A DNA stretch of 64,000 nucleotides. Origin: Amycolatopsis mongoliensis (GTDB lineage Bacteria > Actinomycetota > Actinomycetes > Mycobacteriales > Pseudonocardiaceae). Under the pieces are notes generated by a model that had not been told where the DNA came from, did not search any database, and worked only from the letters and a program-made list of their open reading frames with translations. Shown here one piece after another: positions 11,421 through 20,413 of the stretch. The position numbers and the translations under genes were made by a program. The stretch lies in assembly GCF_030285665.1 (NCBI RefSeq), contig NZ_CP127295.1, positions 8,184,001 to 8,248,000 of the forward strand, in the 5' to 3' direction. Position 1 is the stretch's first letter. The number at the start of each line of letters is the position of its first letter.

Positions 11421-12717
11421 CCGCGTACTCCTCCTCGGGCGCCGCGACGACTCGGCGCTCCACAATGGACTGCAGGATCTCCCCCACCCGCACCGCGGTG
11501 TTCGACAGCAGCGACGACGTGATCCCGTGCGTGTGCTCGGTGCCGCCCTGCAGGTAGATCCCGCCGCGCAGGGGTGACTCCGTCGTGAGCCGGTAGTCGC
11601 GCTCGACCCGGAGGCGGCCTTCGCCGTCACGCAGGCAACGCGCGCCGAGTTCGCCCAACAGCGGCGTCGGGTCCGCGGGCCGGTAGCCGGTGGCGTAGAC
11701 GACCGCGTCGGCCTCCAGCACCGTGCGCTCACCCGTCGTCAGGGACTCGATGGTCACTACCCCCGAGCCGGCCACCTCGACCGGGCGCGACACGTTGAAC
11801 AGCCGCAGCCGCTCCTCGCCGAGCACCTTCTCGCGGTAGACCCGGCGGTACAGCTCGTCGATCAGGTCGACGTCGACGGCCGAGTAGTTCGTCGCGCCGT
11901 GGTAGCGCATCAGGCGGTCCTTGACCGGCTCGCCCGCGCGGTAGAACTGGTCGACGGCGTCCGGGTCGAAGATGCGGTTCGCGAACGAGCTGTCGTCGGC
12001 GGGGCTGTAGCCGTACCGCGCGAACACCGCGCACACCTCGGCGCGCGGGAACTCGCCGTGCAGCAGCGCGGCCACCTCCGCAGCGCTCTGCCCGGCGCCC
12101 ACCACGACGAACCGCTTCGGATCGGTGCCGCGCAAGGCGTCCATGCGGAACAGCAGCTCGCTGTTGTGCCAGATCCGGTCGCCGGCGGTGACACCTTCGG
12201 GCAGCTGCGGCCGCAACCCGGTGCCCACCACCAGGTTCCGGGCGCGCAATGACGAGCCGTCCGAGGCCTCGACGTCGAAGTAGGCGACCTCCGGACCGTC
12301 GTACACCGGCTTCACCGCGACGACCTCGGTGCCGTAGGAAACGACGTCGTCGACCTTCGCCGCCGCCCACTCGAAGTAGTCGTGGAACTCGACCCGCAGC
12401 GGGAACAGGTTCTTGTGGTTGATGAAGTCGACCAGCCGGCCGGCTGCGTGCAGGTAGTTGAGGAAGCTGAACTCGCTGGTCGGGTTCCGCATGGTGACCA
12501 GATCCTTGAGGAACGACACCTGCATGGTCGCGGTGTCGATCAGCATCCCGCGGTGCCAGCCGAACCGCGGCTGCCGCTCGAGGAAGTGCGCGGTCACCGG
12601 CTCTCCCGGGCCCGCGTTGTGCTCGGCGAGGGCGATGGCGAGGGCCAGGTTCGACGGGCCGAAGCCCACCCCGACGACGTCGTAGATCGGGACCTGTTCG
12701 CCGGCCTCTGCAGTCAT
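11407..12717 (-). CDS. L-ornithine N5-monooxygenase (siderophore hydroxylase)
   Basis: A 436-residue flavin-dependent N-hydroxylating monooxygenase of the PvdA/SidA/CchB family. It oxidises the ornithine side-chain amine to N5-hydroxyornithine with FAD and NADPH. An FAD-binding GVGFGPSN motif is at residues 16-23, an NADPH-binding VVGAGQSAAE near 205 and the C-terminal ATGYRP motif near 345. The length is normal for the family. The gene is divergent from the formyltransferase, and two iron boxes sit between the two starts. Its product should feed the hydroxamate units of the NRPS product. Confidence 0.95.
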   Translation of the reverse strand: MTAEAGEQVPIYDVVGVGFGPSNLALAIALAEHNAGPGEPVTAHFLERQPRFGWHRGMLIDTATMQVSFLKDLVTMRNPTSEFSFLNYLHAAGRLVDFINHKNLFPLRVEFHDYFEWAAAKVDDVVSYGTEVVAVKPVYDGPEVAYFDVEASDGSSLRARNLVVGTGLRPQLPEGVTAGDRIWHNSELLFRMDALRGTDPKRFVVVGAGQSAAEVAALLHGEFPRAEVCAVFARYGYSPADDSSFANRIFDPDAVDQFYRAGEPVKDRLMRYHGATNYSAVDVDLIDELYRRVYREKVLGEERLRLFNVSRPVEVAGSGVVTIESLTTGERTVLEADAVVYATGYRPADPTPLLGELGARCLRDGEGRLRVERDYRLTTESPLRGGIYLQGGTEHTHGITSSLLSNTAVRVGEILQSIVERRVVAAPEEEYAVSAR

Positions 12718-12743
12718 GGTGCTCCCTCGCGCTCCGGTACCGT

Positions 12744-12762
12744 TCAGGGCACCCTAACCTAA
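12744..12762 (-). promoter_or_regulatory. Iron box for the ornithine monooxygenase
   Basis: Read on the minus strand, TTAGGTTAGGGTGCCCTGA matches the iron-box consensus at 15 of 19 positions, with ten consecutive matches at the left end. It lies about 27 bases upstream of the monooxygenase start and one base from a second box. Confidence 0.75.
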
Positions 12763-12763
12763 C

Positions 12764-12782
12764 TTAGGTGAGCCTCGCCTAG
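12764..12782 (+). promoter_or_regulatory. Iron box for the formyltransferase
   Basis: TTAGGTGAGCCTCGCCTAG matches the iron-box consensus at 14 of 19 positions. It abuts the box at 12744-12762 and precedes the formyltransferase start by about 48 bases. Together they form a divergent iron-controlled promoter. Confidence 0.72.
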
Positions 12783-12829
12783 TATGTTCGTGGTGATGTT
12801 CGTCCCCCGATCACGAAAGGCACTCTCGA

Positions 12830-13774
12830 ATGCGCGTGGCGATGTTCGGCTACCAGACCTGGGGGCACCGGACCCTCCAGGCGCTCATCGACGCCGGCCA
12901 CGAGGTCGCCCTCGTGGTCACGCACCCGAAGAGCGACCACGCGTACGAGCGGATCTGGGCCGACTCGGTCGCCGACCTCGCCGAGACCCACGGCTTCCGC
13001 GTCCTGCTGCGCACCCGCCCGGACGACGCCGAGCTGCTCGCCGAGCTGAAGACGGCGGACCTCGACCTGATCGTGGCGAACAACTGGCGCACGTGGCTGC
13101 CGCCGGAGATCTTCGAGCTGCCGCGCCACGGCACCCTGAACATCCACGACTCGCTCCTGCCGTCCTACGCCGGCTTTTCGCCGCTGATCTGGGCGATGAT
13201 CAACGGCGAGCCGGAGGTCGGCGTCACCGCCCACATGATGGACGGCGAGCTGGACGCGGGCGACATCGTCCTGCAGCGGGCGATCCCGGTCGGGCCCGCG
13301 GACACGACGACGGACCTGTTCCACCGCACGGTGGACCTGATCGCGCCGATCACGGCCGAGGCGATCTCGATGATCGAGACCGGCTACACGCCCGTGCCCC
13401 AGGACCGCACGAAGGCGAGCTTCTTCCACAAGCGCGCGGCACGCGACAGCCTCGTCGACTGGACGTCGCCCCCGGAGGACATCGAGCGGTTCGTGCGCGC
13501 GCTGTCCGACCCGTACCCGAACGCGTTCACCTTCCACCGCGGCCAGGAGCTGCGCATCCTCCGGGCATCGGTGTCCCGCGGTCACTACGGGGGCACGCCG
13601 GGCCGGATCTTCATCCGGGAGGGCGACGGCGTGGTGGTCGTGGCCGGCCCGGACGCGCGGCGCGGGCAGTCGCCGGGCCTGGTGGTGGAGCGGGTCCGCA
13701 CGGCCGACGGCACGGACCTGCCCGCGGCCGACTACTTCACGACGATGGGCGGGTACCTCACCGACCGGCCCTGA
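12830..13774 (+). CDS. N5-hydroxyornithine formyltransferase (methionyl-tRNA formyltransferase-like)
   Basis: A 314-residue protein of the formyl-tetrahydrofolate-dependent transferase family. It contains the active-site region HDSLLPSYAGFSPLIW near residues 104-119 and the conserved GVTAHMMDGELDAGDIV near 130-147. In coelichelin-type clusters such an enzyme formylates N5-hydroxyornithine to complete the hydroxamate. The position opposite the ornithine hydroxylase and behind an iron box supports that role over a housekeeping methionyl-tRNA formyltransferase. The ATG start follows GAAAGG at a normal distance. Confidence 0.92.
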   Translation: MRVAMFGYQTWGHRTLQALIDAGHEVALVVTHPKSDHAYERIWADSVADLAETHGFRVLLRTRPDDAELLAELKTADLDLIVANNWRTWLPPEIFELPRHGTLNIHDSLLPSYAGFSPLIWAMINGEPEVGVTAHMMDGELDAGDIVLQRAIPVGPADTTTDLFHRTVDLIAPITAEAISMIETGYTPVPQDRTKASFFHKRAARDSLVDWTSPPEDIERFVRALSDPYPNAFTFHRGQELRILRASVSRGHYGGTPGRIFIREGDGVVVVAGPDARRGQSPGLVVERVRTADGTDLPAADYFTTMGGYLTDRP

Positions 13775-13778
13775 CTCG

Positions 13779-14780
13779 TCAGCTCTCCTTGCCCCGCGCC
13801 GGTTCGGCCGCGGTCTGGTCCACGGCGCCGGGCAGGGTGCGGACGATCGTGTCCTGCGCCCGGCGTTCGCTGAACCCGGCGAGGAAGGCGAGCCCGGCGA
13901 AGAACAACGTGACCTGGTCGCCCGAAGCGGGTACGGCGAGCGGAAGCAGCCCGGCGCGGACGAGCACCAGCATCGCCGCGCCGAAAACGGCGCCGATGAT
14001 CAGCCGGAAACACCCGGAAAGAATGATCACGAGCCAGCCCTGGTCGAGGCTCACGCGCACTTTCTCCCGGTTCGCCGTGCGCGTCATGACGCTCACTATC
14101 GCGCCGATGGCGCCGGATACCACGCAGATGATCAGCTGGGACACGATTTCGGCCTTCGTCGGCAGAAAAGCCACGGCGGCGACGGCGACGGTCGCCGCGA
14201 CGGCGCCGACGGCCAGACCGCCGAGATAGCGGATCAGCGCCCGGTCGAGGGCCGCGTCCCGCGCGTTCTGCTCGATCTGGCGAATTTCCTTCCGGGCCGA
14301 AAGGACCGCGGCGGCCACCCGCTCGCGCTTCTGTTCCGAATCCACCATCGCGTCGAGCACGCCCAGGAGGGCGACAGCCGCCGTGTAGAGGCCCTGCACC
14401 AGGATCTCCTGCGACTGACCGCTGAGCAGCACGGAGTACTTCCGCTCCACCCGGCGGGCCGACCGGAACACGTCGTCGAATTCCGGGGTGCTGTCGGCGT
14501 GGTCGTAGTAGAGCCGCAACTTGTGGACGACTTCCCCCGCCCCGCCGTCCGGCCCGCTCCGCGCTTTGGCGACGAGCAGCAGCGCCGCCTGGCAATTGAC
14601 CGCGTAATACTCCTCCACGATCTTCCCCTGGACGTCCTCGTACTCCGTCCGCAACTGCGTGAATCCCGAACGCCCGCCGTCCTGACGGGCTTTGATCAGG
14701 TCGTGGACACACGGGCAGGCAACCGGAGATTCCGACTCCGGCTCCGCTACCGCGCCAATTCTCCGCGCATTGATCACCAC
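13779..14780 (-). CDS. Membrane protein of unknown function with CPC motif
   Basis: A 333-residue protein. The N-terminal half is soluble, with an early CPC motif (VACPCVHDL) and charged helices. The C-terminal half has about four membrane segments (around LGGLAVGAVAATVAVAAVAF, IICVVSGAIGAIVSV, IIGAVFGAAMLVL, LFFAGLAFLAGF) followed by FSERRAQDTIVRTLPG. A GTG at 14780 with GGGGAG just upstream is preferred to a longer frame reaching 14876. It is convergent with the formyltransferase gene, 4 bases away, and lacks an iron box, so it is probably unrelated to the siderophore locus. Family not recognised. Confidence 0.75.
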   Translation of the reverse strand: MVINARRIGAVAEPESESPVACPCVHDLIKARQDGGRSGFTQLRTEYEDVQGKIVEEYYAVNCQAALLLVAKARSGPDGGAGEVVHKLRLYYDHADSTPEFDDVFRSARRVERKYSVLLSGQSQEILVQGLYTAAVALLGVLDAMVDSEQKRERVAAAVLSARKEIRQIEQNARDAALDRALIRYLGGLAVGAVAATVAVAAVAFLPTKAEIVSQLIICVVSGAIGAIVSVMTRTANREKVRVSLDQGWLVIILSGCFRLIIGAVFGAAMLVLVRAGLLPLAVPASGDQVTLFFAGLAFLAGFSERRAQDTIVRTLPGAVDQTAAEPARGKES

Positions 14781-14958
14781 GGTGATCTCCCCTCGTTGAC
14801 GACCCCAAGCCGGCGCCGCCACCCCTCGAATCACCCATTGTGACCACCATTGCCCGACAGAACCACTGCCGCGCATTTAACGTCACCCGAACGGCCGCAT
14901 TCCCCGGTGATCGGGACAGGACTTGGCCGCCGGTCGCGCCGGCGCCAGGATGTGCCGC

Positions 14959-17049
14959 ATGGCCGGGATCCACTTCCTCGAAGACCACCGCACCTGGGTA
15001 CTCACCGGCGGGTCGAGCACCTACGCCCTGCGGCTCGACGAAGACGACGTCCCGACGCACGTCCACTGGGGCCCGAAGCTGTCCACCGAGGACGTCCCCG
15101 AACTCCTCGCGAAACCCCTTCCCCGGTGGGACGGCTTCAACGACCCCAACGAAGGCCTCGACGAGCTCGCCGCCGACGGCGGGACCAAGTACTGGACCCC
15201 CGCCCTCCAAGTCCGCTTCGCCGACGGCACCCGCGCCCTCGAATGGCGCTACCGGACCCACGAAATCACCCGGGACCACCTGGAGATCCACTTCGAAGAC
15301 CGCCACTACCCCCTCCGGATCACGCTGCACTACCGCCTGAAGACCGACGTCCTCGAACGCTGGACCGAACTCGCCGCGGACACCGACGTCGAGGTCGTCC
15401 GGGCCGATTCCGCGACCTGGGTGCTGCCCGTCCGGGACGACTACCGCCTCAGCCACGTCACCGGCCGCTGGGCCGCGGAAACCCAGCTGCACCGCACCTC
15501 CGCGGCCCACGGTGAGACGACCTTCGCCAGCCGGCGCGGGATCACCGGGCACCACGCCAACCCGTGGGTCATGGTCGACGACGGCACCGCCACCGAACGC
15601 CACGGCGAGGTCTACGGCGTCGCTCTCGCCTGGAGCGGTTCGTGGCGCCTCACCGTCACCCGCTCCTCCACCGGCCGACTGACCGTCTGCGGGGGCTTCG
15701 GCCAGGACGGCGTCACCCATCGCGTCGGGCCCGGCAACCCGCTGACCACGCCCGTCATCGCGGGCCTCCGCACCCGCGGCGGGTTCGGTGCCGCCGGCCG
15801 GGCCTGGCACGCCTACGTCCGGGAGCACGTCCTGCCCCATCCTCGGGAACTGCGCCCGGTGCTCTACAACTCTTGGGAGGCAACGGGTTTCGACGTCGAC
15901 GAGAAGAACCAGCGCACCCTCGCCGAGCGCGCCGCCGCGCTCGGGGCCGAATTGTTCGTCGTGGACGACGGCTGGTTCGGGGCCCGCACCGGCGACCACG
16001 CCGGGCTCGGCGACTGGCACGTGAACCGCGAACGCTTCCCCGGCGGCCTCGAGCCCCTCGTCGCCGCCGTGCACGGGCTCGGCATGAAGTTCGGCATCTG
16101 GGTCGAACCCGAGATGGTCAACCCCGACAGCGACCTCTACCGCACCCATCCGGACTGGGTCCTGCACCAGCTGCACCGGCGCCGGTCGCAGCTGCGCAAC
16201 CAGCTCGTCCTCAACTTCGCCCGGCCGGACGTGCGCCGGTGGGCCCACGACTGGCTCGACCGGCTCGTCGGCGACCACGGCGTCGACTTCCTCAAGTGGG
16301 ACATGAACCGCCCGTTCAGCGAAGCCGGCTGGCCCGGCGACGCGGACCCGGACCGCCTGTGGGTCGAGCACACGCGAGCCGTGTACGCGCTCCTGGACCG
16401 GTTGCGCCACGACCACCCGAGGCTGCGGATCGAAGCGTGCAGCGGCGGGGGCGGCCGGATCGACCTCGGCATGCTCGCCCGCGCCGACCAGGTCTGGACG
16501 TCGGACAACACCGACGCCCTCGACCGGCTGCGGATCCAGCACGGCTACGGCCAGCTCTACCCGGCCCGGGCGATGTCGGCCTGGGTCACCGACAACCCCA
16601 ACTTCGTCACCGGCCGCTCGATGCCGCTGCGGTTCCGGTTCCACGTCGCCATGGCCGGTGTGCTCGGCATCGGCGGCGACATCGTGCACTGGCCCGGCGA
16701 AGACCTCGCGCTCGCCCGCGAGCTGATCGCGCTCTACAAGGACATCCGGCCGGTGGTCCAGCACGGCGCGCTGTACCGGCTGCGGCCGCCCGTCGACGAC
16801 GGCATCGTCGCCTTCCAGTACGTCCACGAGGACCGGGCGGTCGTCTTCGCCTACCGGCAGGCCGCGCACTTCGCCGCGCCCGAGCGTCCGCTGCGGCTCG
16901 ACGGCCTGGCTTCCGCTGACCGGTACATCGATTCGGACGCCGGGACCACGCACAGCGGGGCCGTCCTGCTCACCCGCGGGCTGCCCCTCGGCCTGCCGAC
17001 CGGCGACTTCGCGAGCAGAGTCGTCCGGCTGAAGCGAATTGACCGCTAG
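14959..17049 (+). CDS. GH36 alpha-galactosidase
   Basis: A 696-residue cytoplasmic-looking enzyme with no signal peptide. It hydrolyses terminal alpha-galactosides such as melibiose or raffinose. The nucleophile Asp sits in LKWDMNRP (residue about 448) and the acid/base Asp in SDNTDALDR (about 516). Other GH36 signatures are VDDGWFGAR and GIWVEPEMV. ATG 14959 follows AGGA at 8 bases; in-frame starts at 14923 and 14950 also exist. It is immediately upstream of and co-directional with a sugar ABC importer, which suggests joint alpha-galactoside uptake and cleavage. A short inverted repeat (17048-17062) overlaps its stop codon. Confidence 0.94.
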   Translation: MAGIHFLEDHRTWVLTGGSSTYALRLDEDDVPTHVHWGPKLSTEDVPELLAKPLPRWDGFNDPNEGLDELAADGGTKYWTPALQVRFADGTRALEWRYRTHEITRDHLEIHFEDRHYPLRITLHYRLKTDVLERWTELAADTDVEVVRADSATWVLPVRDDYRLSHVTGRWAAETQLHRTSAAHGETTFASRRGITGHHANPWVMVDDGTATERHGEVYGVALAWSGSWRLTVTRSSTGRLTVCGGFGQDGVTHRVGPGNPLTTPVIAGLRTRGGFGAAGRAWHAYVREHVLPHPRELRPVLYNSWEATGFDVDEKNQRTLAERAAALGAELFVVDDGWFGARTGDHAGLGDWHVNRERFPGGLEPLVAAVHGLGMKFGIWVEPEMVNPDSDLYRTHPDWVLHQLHRRRSQLRNQLVLNFARPDVRRWAHDWLDRLVGDHGVDFLKWDMNRPFSEAGWPGDADPDRLWVEHTRAVYALLDRLRHDHPRLRIEACSGGGGRIDLGMLARADQVWTSDNTDALDRLRIQHGYGQLYPARAMSAWVTDNPNFVTGRSMPLRFRFHVAMAGVLGIGGDIVHWPGEDLALARELIALYKDIRPVVQHGALYRLRPPVDDGIVAFQYVHEDRAVVFAYRQAAHFAAPERPLRLDGLASADRYIDSDAGTTHSGAVLLTRGLPLGLPTGDFASRVVRLKRIDR

Positions 17050-17098
17050 AGATCGGATCTCTCGGCGCACCATCGACGTATTCACCTCCAACTGACGC

Positions 17099-17127
17099 TT
17101 GACACCCCTTCAGAGGTCCGATCAAAT
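17099..17127 (+). promoter_or_regulatory. Possible promoter of the sugar ABC importer
   Basis: TTGACA at 17099-17104 is followed after 17 bases by TCAAAT at 17122-17127, a weak -35/-10 pair ahead of the solute-binding protein gene. The spacing is good but the -10 is poor, so this is tentative. Confidence 0.35.
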
Positions 17128-17169
17128 GCGTCATACATCACATATGGTGGGTGACATGGAGGAGGCACG

Positions 17170-18444
17170 ATGAGGCGGTCCCTGGCGCTCGGCGCGGCAG
17201 TGCTGCTGGCCCTGGGCGGATGCTCGGTGGGCTCGAACACCGGCGGCAACGGCGGCGACCAGGAGATCACCTTCCTGACCTTCGAAACGCCGAACCTCAC
17301 GCCGGCCTACTGGGACGCCGCGATCAAGCGCGTCACCGACAAGAACCCGGGGATCAAGGTCAAGAAGCTGGTCGCCCCGACGGCCGACGGACGGACGTCG
17401 TACGCGAAGCAGCTCCTGCAGTCCGGCCAGTTCCCGGACGTGCTGATCGCCGTCGACTCGGCGGGCTTCGCCGAGGCGGGCAACCTCTACGCGTGGACGC
17501 CCGAGGAGCTCAAGGACTTCCAGTTCCCCGACGCCAACCCGGTGAAGGGCAAGTACTACCAGCTGCCGGCCAACACCCAGACCATCCCGCCGATCTACTA
17601 CAACAAGAAGATGTTCGCCGACGCGGGCATCACCACCACACCGAAGACCTGGGCCGAGCTGGAAGCCGACGCCGACAAGCTCGAGGAGAAGGGCTTCCCG
17701 CCGTTCGCCATCGGCGGCGGCAAGGACGGCTTCCCGTCGTCGATGATCCTCTCCGGACTGGTCAGCACCGAGGTCTACACCAAGGTTCCCGACTGGCTGA
17801 CCCAGCGCCGCCGGGACAAGGTCAAGTTCGCCGACCCCGCGTTCCAGACGGCGTTCTCGAAGCTCGCCGACCTCGCCGCCAAGGGGTACGTGGACAAGAC
17901 GAACGTGTCGCGCGACTACGCGGCCACCGAACAGGCGTTCCTCGACGGCAAGAGCGCGATGTACCCGATGGGCAACTGGTTCGCCGCCAACGCCGACACC
18001 AAGAAGCACGACTTCGAAGTGGGCGTCTTCAACTTCCCCACCGAAGACGGCAAGCTCGTCGTCCCGGCCTACACCGGCGGCGGCATGATCGTGAACGCCA
18101 AGGCCGCGCACCTCGACGCCGCCAAGAAGTTCGCCCTCGGCTTCCAGCTCGACAAGGACCAGCTCGACGCGTCGGTCAAGGCCGACGGCCTCTTCCCGGC
18201 GATCAAGGGCTACACCCCGCCGGGGGACGTCGGCCCGACCTTCAAGGCCGGCTACGACCTCTACACCCAGGCCGTGCAGCAGAACGCCGTGGTGCACGCC
18301 TTCCGCTGGGAAACCGCGGACGACGGCCTGCTGCCCGGCATGAAGGACAAGGTCGACCAGGCCGCCCAGGACGTCATCACCGGCCGCAAGTCCGTGGCCG
18401 ACGCGTGCGCGTTCCTGGACACCGAGTGGGCGAAGGCGGGCTGA
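17170..18444 (+). CDS. Sugar ABC transporter extracellular solute-binding lipoprotein
   Basis: A 424-residue family-1 solute-binding protein. The N-terminus is a lipoprotein signal with lipobox LGGC and lipidated Cys at residue 18. The body has the usual features: YAKQLLQSGQFPDVL near 80, IPPIYYNKKMF near 138, and a late FPAIKGY segment. It captures an oligosaccharide outside the membrane for the two downstream permeases. A GGAGG Shine-Dalgarno precedes the ATG. The substrate is not readable from sequence; the GH36 gene upstream suggests an alpha-galactoside. Confidence 0.93.
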   Translation: MRRSLALGAAVLLALGGCSVGSNTGGNGGDQEITFLTFETPNLTPAYWDAAIKRVTDKNPGIKVKKLVAPTADGRTSYAKQLLQSGQFPDVLIAVDSAGFAEAGNLYAWTPEELKDFQFPDANPVKGKYYQLPANTQTIPPIYYNKKMFADAGITTTPKTWAELEADADKLEEKGFPPFAIGGGKDGFPSSMILSGLVSTEVYTKVPDWLTQRRRDKVKFADPAFQTAFSKLADLAAKGYVDKTNVSRDYAATEQAFLDGKSAMYPMGNWFAANADTKKHDFEVGVFNFPTEDGKLVVPAYTGGGMIVNAKAAHLDAAKKFALGFQLDKDQLDASVKADGLFPAIKGYTPPGDVGPTFKAGYDLYTQAVQQNAVVHAFRWETADDGLLPGMKDKVDQAAQDVITGRKSVADACAFLDTEWAKAG

Positions 18445-18449
18445 CGCAC

Positions 18450-19397
18450 TTGGCCGCCGTAGCCAGTCCCCCGGCACCCCCGAAGACCCGCCGGATACCC
18501 GCCTCCGGCAGGCGGCGCAAGCCGATCCTGCCGCGGGTGTGGCACTTCGCGTCGTTCGGCGCCCCGGGCGTGCTCGTCTACCTGTGCTTCGTGATGGCCC
18601 CGATCCTGATCAGCTTCGGGTACAGCCTCACGAACTACAACCCGTTCAACCCGCCGGTGAAGTTCGTCGGCTTCGACAACTACCGGCTGCTCTTCACCGA
18701 CGAGCAGTTCTTGACCGCGCTGAAGGTCACCACGGTCCTGACGCTGATCGTGGTGATCGTGCCGAACGTGCTGGGCCTGGGCGTGGCGTTGCTGCTGGAC
18801 CGGAAAGGCCGGCTGTACAACGCTTTGCGCAGCGTGTTCTTCACGCCGGTGATCCTCAGCTCGGTCGTCGTCTCGATCGTCTGGTCCCGGCTGCTCGACG
18901 ACCGGGGCCCGCTCGACTCCCTGCTGCGGGCGCTGGGGATCGAGCACCCGCCGGGCTGGCTGTCCGACCCGGACATCGCGCTCTACTCGGTCGCCTCGAT
19001 CGTGAGCTGGCAGATGCTCGGGTTCTGCGTCGTCGTCTACCTCGCCGGGCTGCAGGGCGTACCTTCGGAACTCCTGGAAGCCGCGGAGATCGACGGCGCC
19101 GGGCCGCTGCGGCGGTTCCGCGCCGTCACGTGGCCGCTGCTCGCGCCGTCACTGACGATCAACACGGTCGTGCTGCTCATCTCGGCGTTCAAGACCTACG
19201 ACTACGTCAAGGTGATCACCAACGGCGGCCCGGGATCCGGCGCCACCGCGACGATCGCGTTCAACGTGCTGCAGACCGGCTTCGACTCGAACCACGTCGG
19301 CTACGCGTCCGCGATGGCCGTGCTGATGCTGGTGGTCGTCGCGGTCGTGACCACCGTCGTGCTGAACTTCCTCCGGCGCCGGGAGGTGGACCTGTGA
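18450..19397 (+). CDS. Sugar ABC transporter permease (MalF/LacF type)
   Basis: A permease of about 315 residues with six membrane segments and the inner-membrane EAA-type loop ELLEAAEIDGAGPLRRFRAVTWPLL near residues 208-232. The start is uncertain: TTG at 18450 lies 5 bases after the stop of the binding-protein gene and gives a plausible Arg-rich N-terminus, but an upstream GTG overlapping that gene is possible. Its stop overlaps the next start by 4 bases (GTGA), so the two permeases are coupled. Confidence 0.88.
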   Translation: MAAVASPPAPPKTRRIPASGRRRKPILPRVWHFASFGAPGVLVYLCFVMAPILISFGYSLTNYNPFNPPVKFVGFDNYRLLFTDEQFLTALKVTTVLTLIVVIVPNVLGLGVALLLDRKGRLYNALRSVFFTPVILSSVVVSIVWSRLLDDRGPLDSLLRALGIEHPPGWLSDPDIALYSVASIVSWQMLGFCVVVYLAGLQGVPSELLEAAEIDGAGPLRRFRAVTWPLLAPSLTINTVVLLISAFKTYDYVKVITNGGPGSGATATIAFNVLQTGFDSNHVGYASAMAVLMLVVVAVVTTVVLNFLRRREVDL

Positions 19398-20215
19398 CCC
19401 GGGCGTGGCTGCGGCCCACGGTCGCGCTCTTCGTCAGCGCGGTGTTCTTCGTGCCGCTGTACCTGGTGCTGACGAACGTGATCAAGCAGGGCGACCTGAT
19501 CGCGAAGGAACCGGCGTCACTGCCGCTGCCGCCGACGCTGGCGAACATCCACGCCGTGCTGACCCGGCCGGACGGCCTGTTCTGGGTCAGCCTGACCAAC
19601 AGCATCGTCGTCACGGTGCTGTCGATCCTGGTGCTGACCGTGCTCTCGGCGATGCTCGGCCACTACCTGGCGCGCTCGGGCAAGCGGTGGACGAAGGTCC
19701 TGACGCTCGTCCTGCTGGCCGGGCTGATGATCCCGCCGCAGGTCATCCTCATCCCGATCACCGACGTCCTGCGCGTCACGCACCTGATGGCGACGCTGCA
19801 GGGGCTGATCCTGTTCAACGTCGGGTACTACGTGCCGTTCGGCGTGTTCGTGTTCACCGGGTTCATCCGCGGGGTGCCGGTGGAGCTGGAGGAGGCGGCC
19901 CTGCTCGACGGCGCGAGCCGGATGCAGGTGTTCTGGCGGGTGGTGTTCCCTTTGCTGCGCCCGGCGACGGCGTCGGTGCTGATCTTCCTCGGCGTGTGGA
20001 TCTGGAACGACTTCATCGACCCGCTGATCATCCTGGGCCCGAGCCAGGGCACCACGATCACCACCGGTATCTACCGCTCGATCGGCCAGTACCAGGCCGA
20101 CCTGGGCAGCGTGTTCGCGCTGATGTTCCTGGCCACGCTGCCGGTGCTGATCTTCTACCTGGCGCTGCAGAAGCAGTTCGTCAAGGGCCTGACCGGCGGG
20201 GCGACGAAGGGGTGA
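19394..20215 (+). CDS. Sugar ABC transporter permease (MalG/LacG type)
   Basis: A 273-residue permease with six membrane segments and the EAA loop ELEEAALLDGASRMQVFWRV near residues 162-181. It starts with GTG inside the stop region of the previous permease. It completes the importer with the binding lipoprotein and first permease. No ATP-binding gene follows; in actinomycetes such importers commonly share an MsiK-type ATPase encoded elsewhere. Confidence 0.93.
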   Translation: MTRAWLRPTVALFVSAVFFVPLYLVLTNVIKQGDLIAKEPASLPLPPTLANIHAVLTRPDGLFWVSLTNSIVVTVLSILVLTVLSAMLGHYLARSGKRWTKVLTLVLLAGLMIPPQVILIPITDVLRVTHLMATLQGLILFNVGYYVPFGVFVFTGFIRGVPVELEEAALLDGASRMQVFWRVVFPLLRPATASVLIFLGVWIWNDFIDPLIILGPSQGTTITTGIYRSIGQYQADLGSVFALMFLATLPVLIFYLALQKQFVKGLTGGATKG

Positions 20216-20229
20216 GCGGCGCTCTCCTG

Positions 20230-20379
20230 CGAGAACGCTGATCACTCGCTTTGCGCGGGGCTGCGCGGGATGCTCTGCTCCGAGAGCACCGCTCACCCGC
20301 GGCGGCGAGCAGCGTTCCGGCTCGAGAGCACCGCTCATCCGCGATAGCAGGCAGCGCTCACACCCGAGAGCACCGCTCA
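20230..20379. repeat. 42-bp-period direct repeat (CGAGAGCACCGCTCA)
   Basis: The 15-base unit CGAGAGCACCGCTCA occurs perfectly at 20281-20295, 20323-20337 and 20365-20379, exactly 42 bases apart. A degenerate fourth copy lies at 20230-20244. The region is the 198-base gap between the importer operon and the convergent ABC-F gene and has no convincing gene. On the minus strand the repeats encode SGALxxERC every 14 codons in an open frame. Confidence 0.8.
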
Positions 20380-20413
20380 CCGACGCCACAGCCGGAGCCG
20401 GAGCCGCCGGAGG

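Noticed and set aside
13732..17091. 1,100-codon minus-strand frame
   Set aside because: Shadow of the GH36 gene and of the minus-strand membrane protein in the wrong frame; no domains.
20281..20379. CRISPR array
   Set aside because: Three 15-base units with 27-base spacers are too short and too few, there are no cas genes, and the units stay in one open frame with 42-base periodicity.
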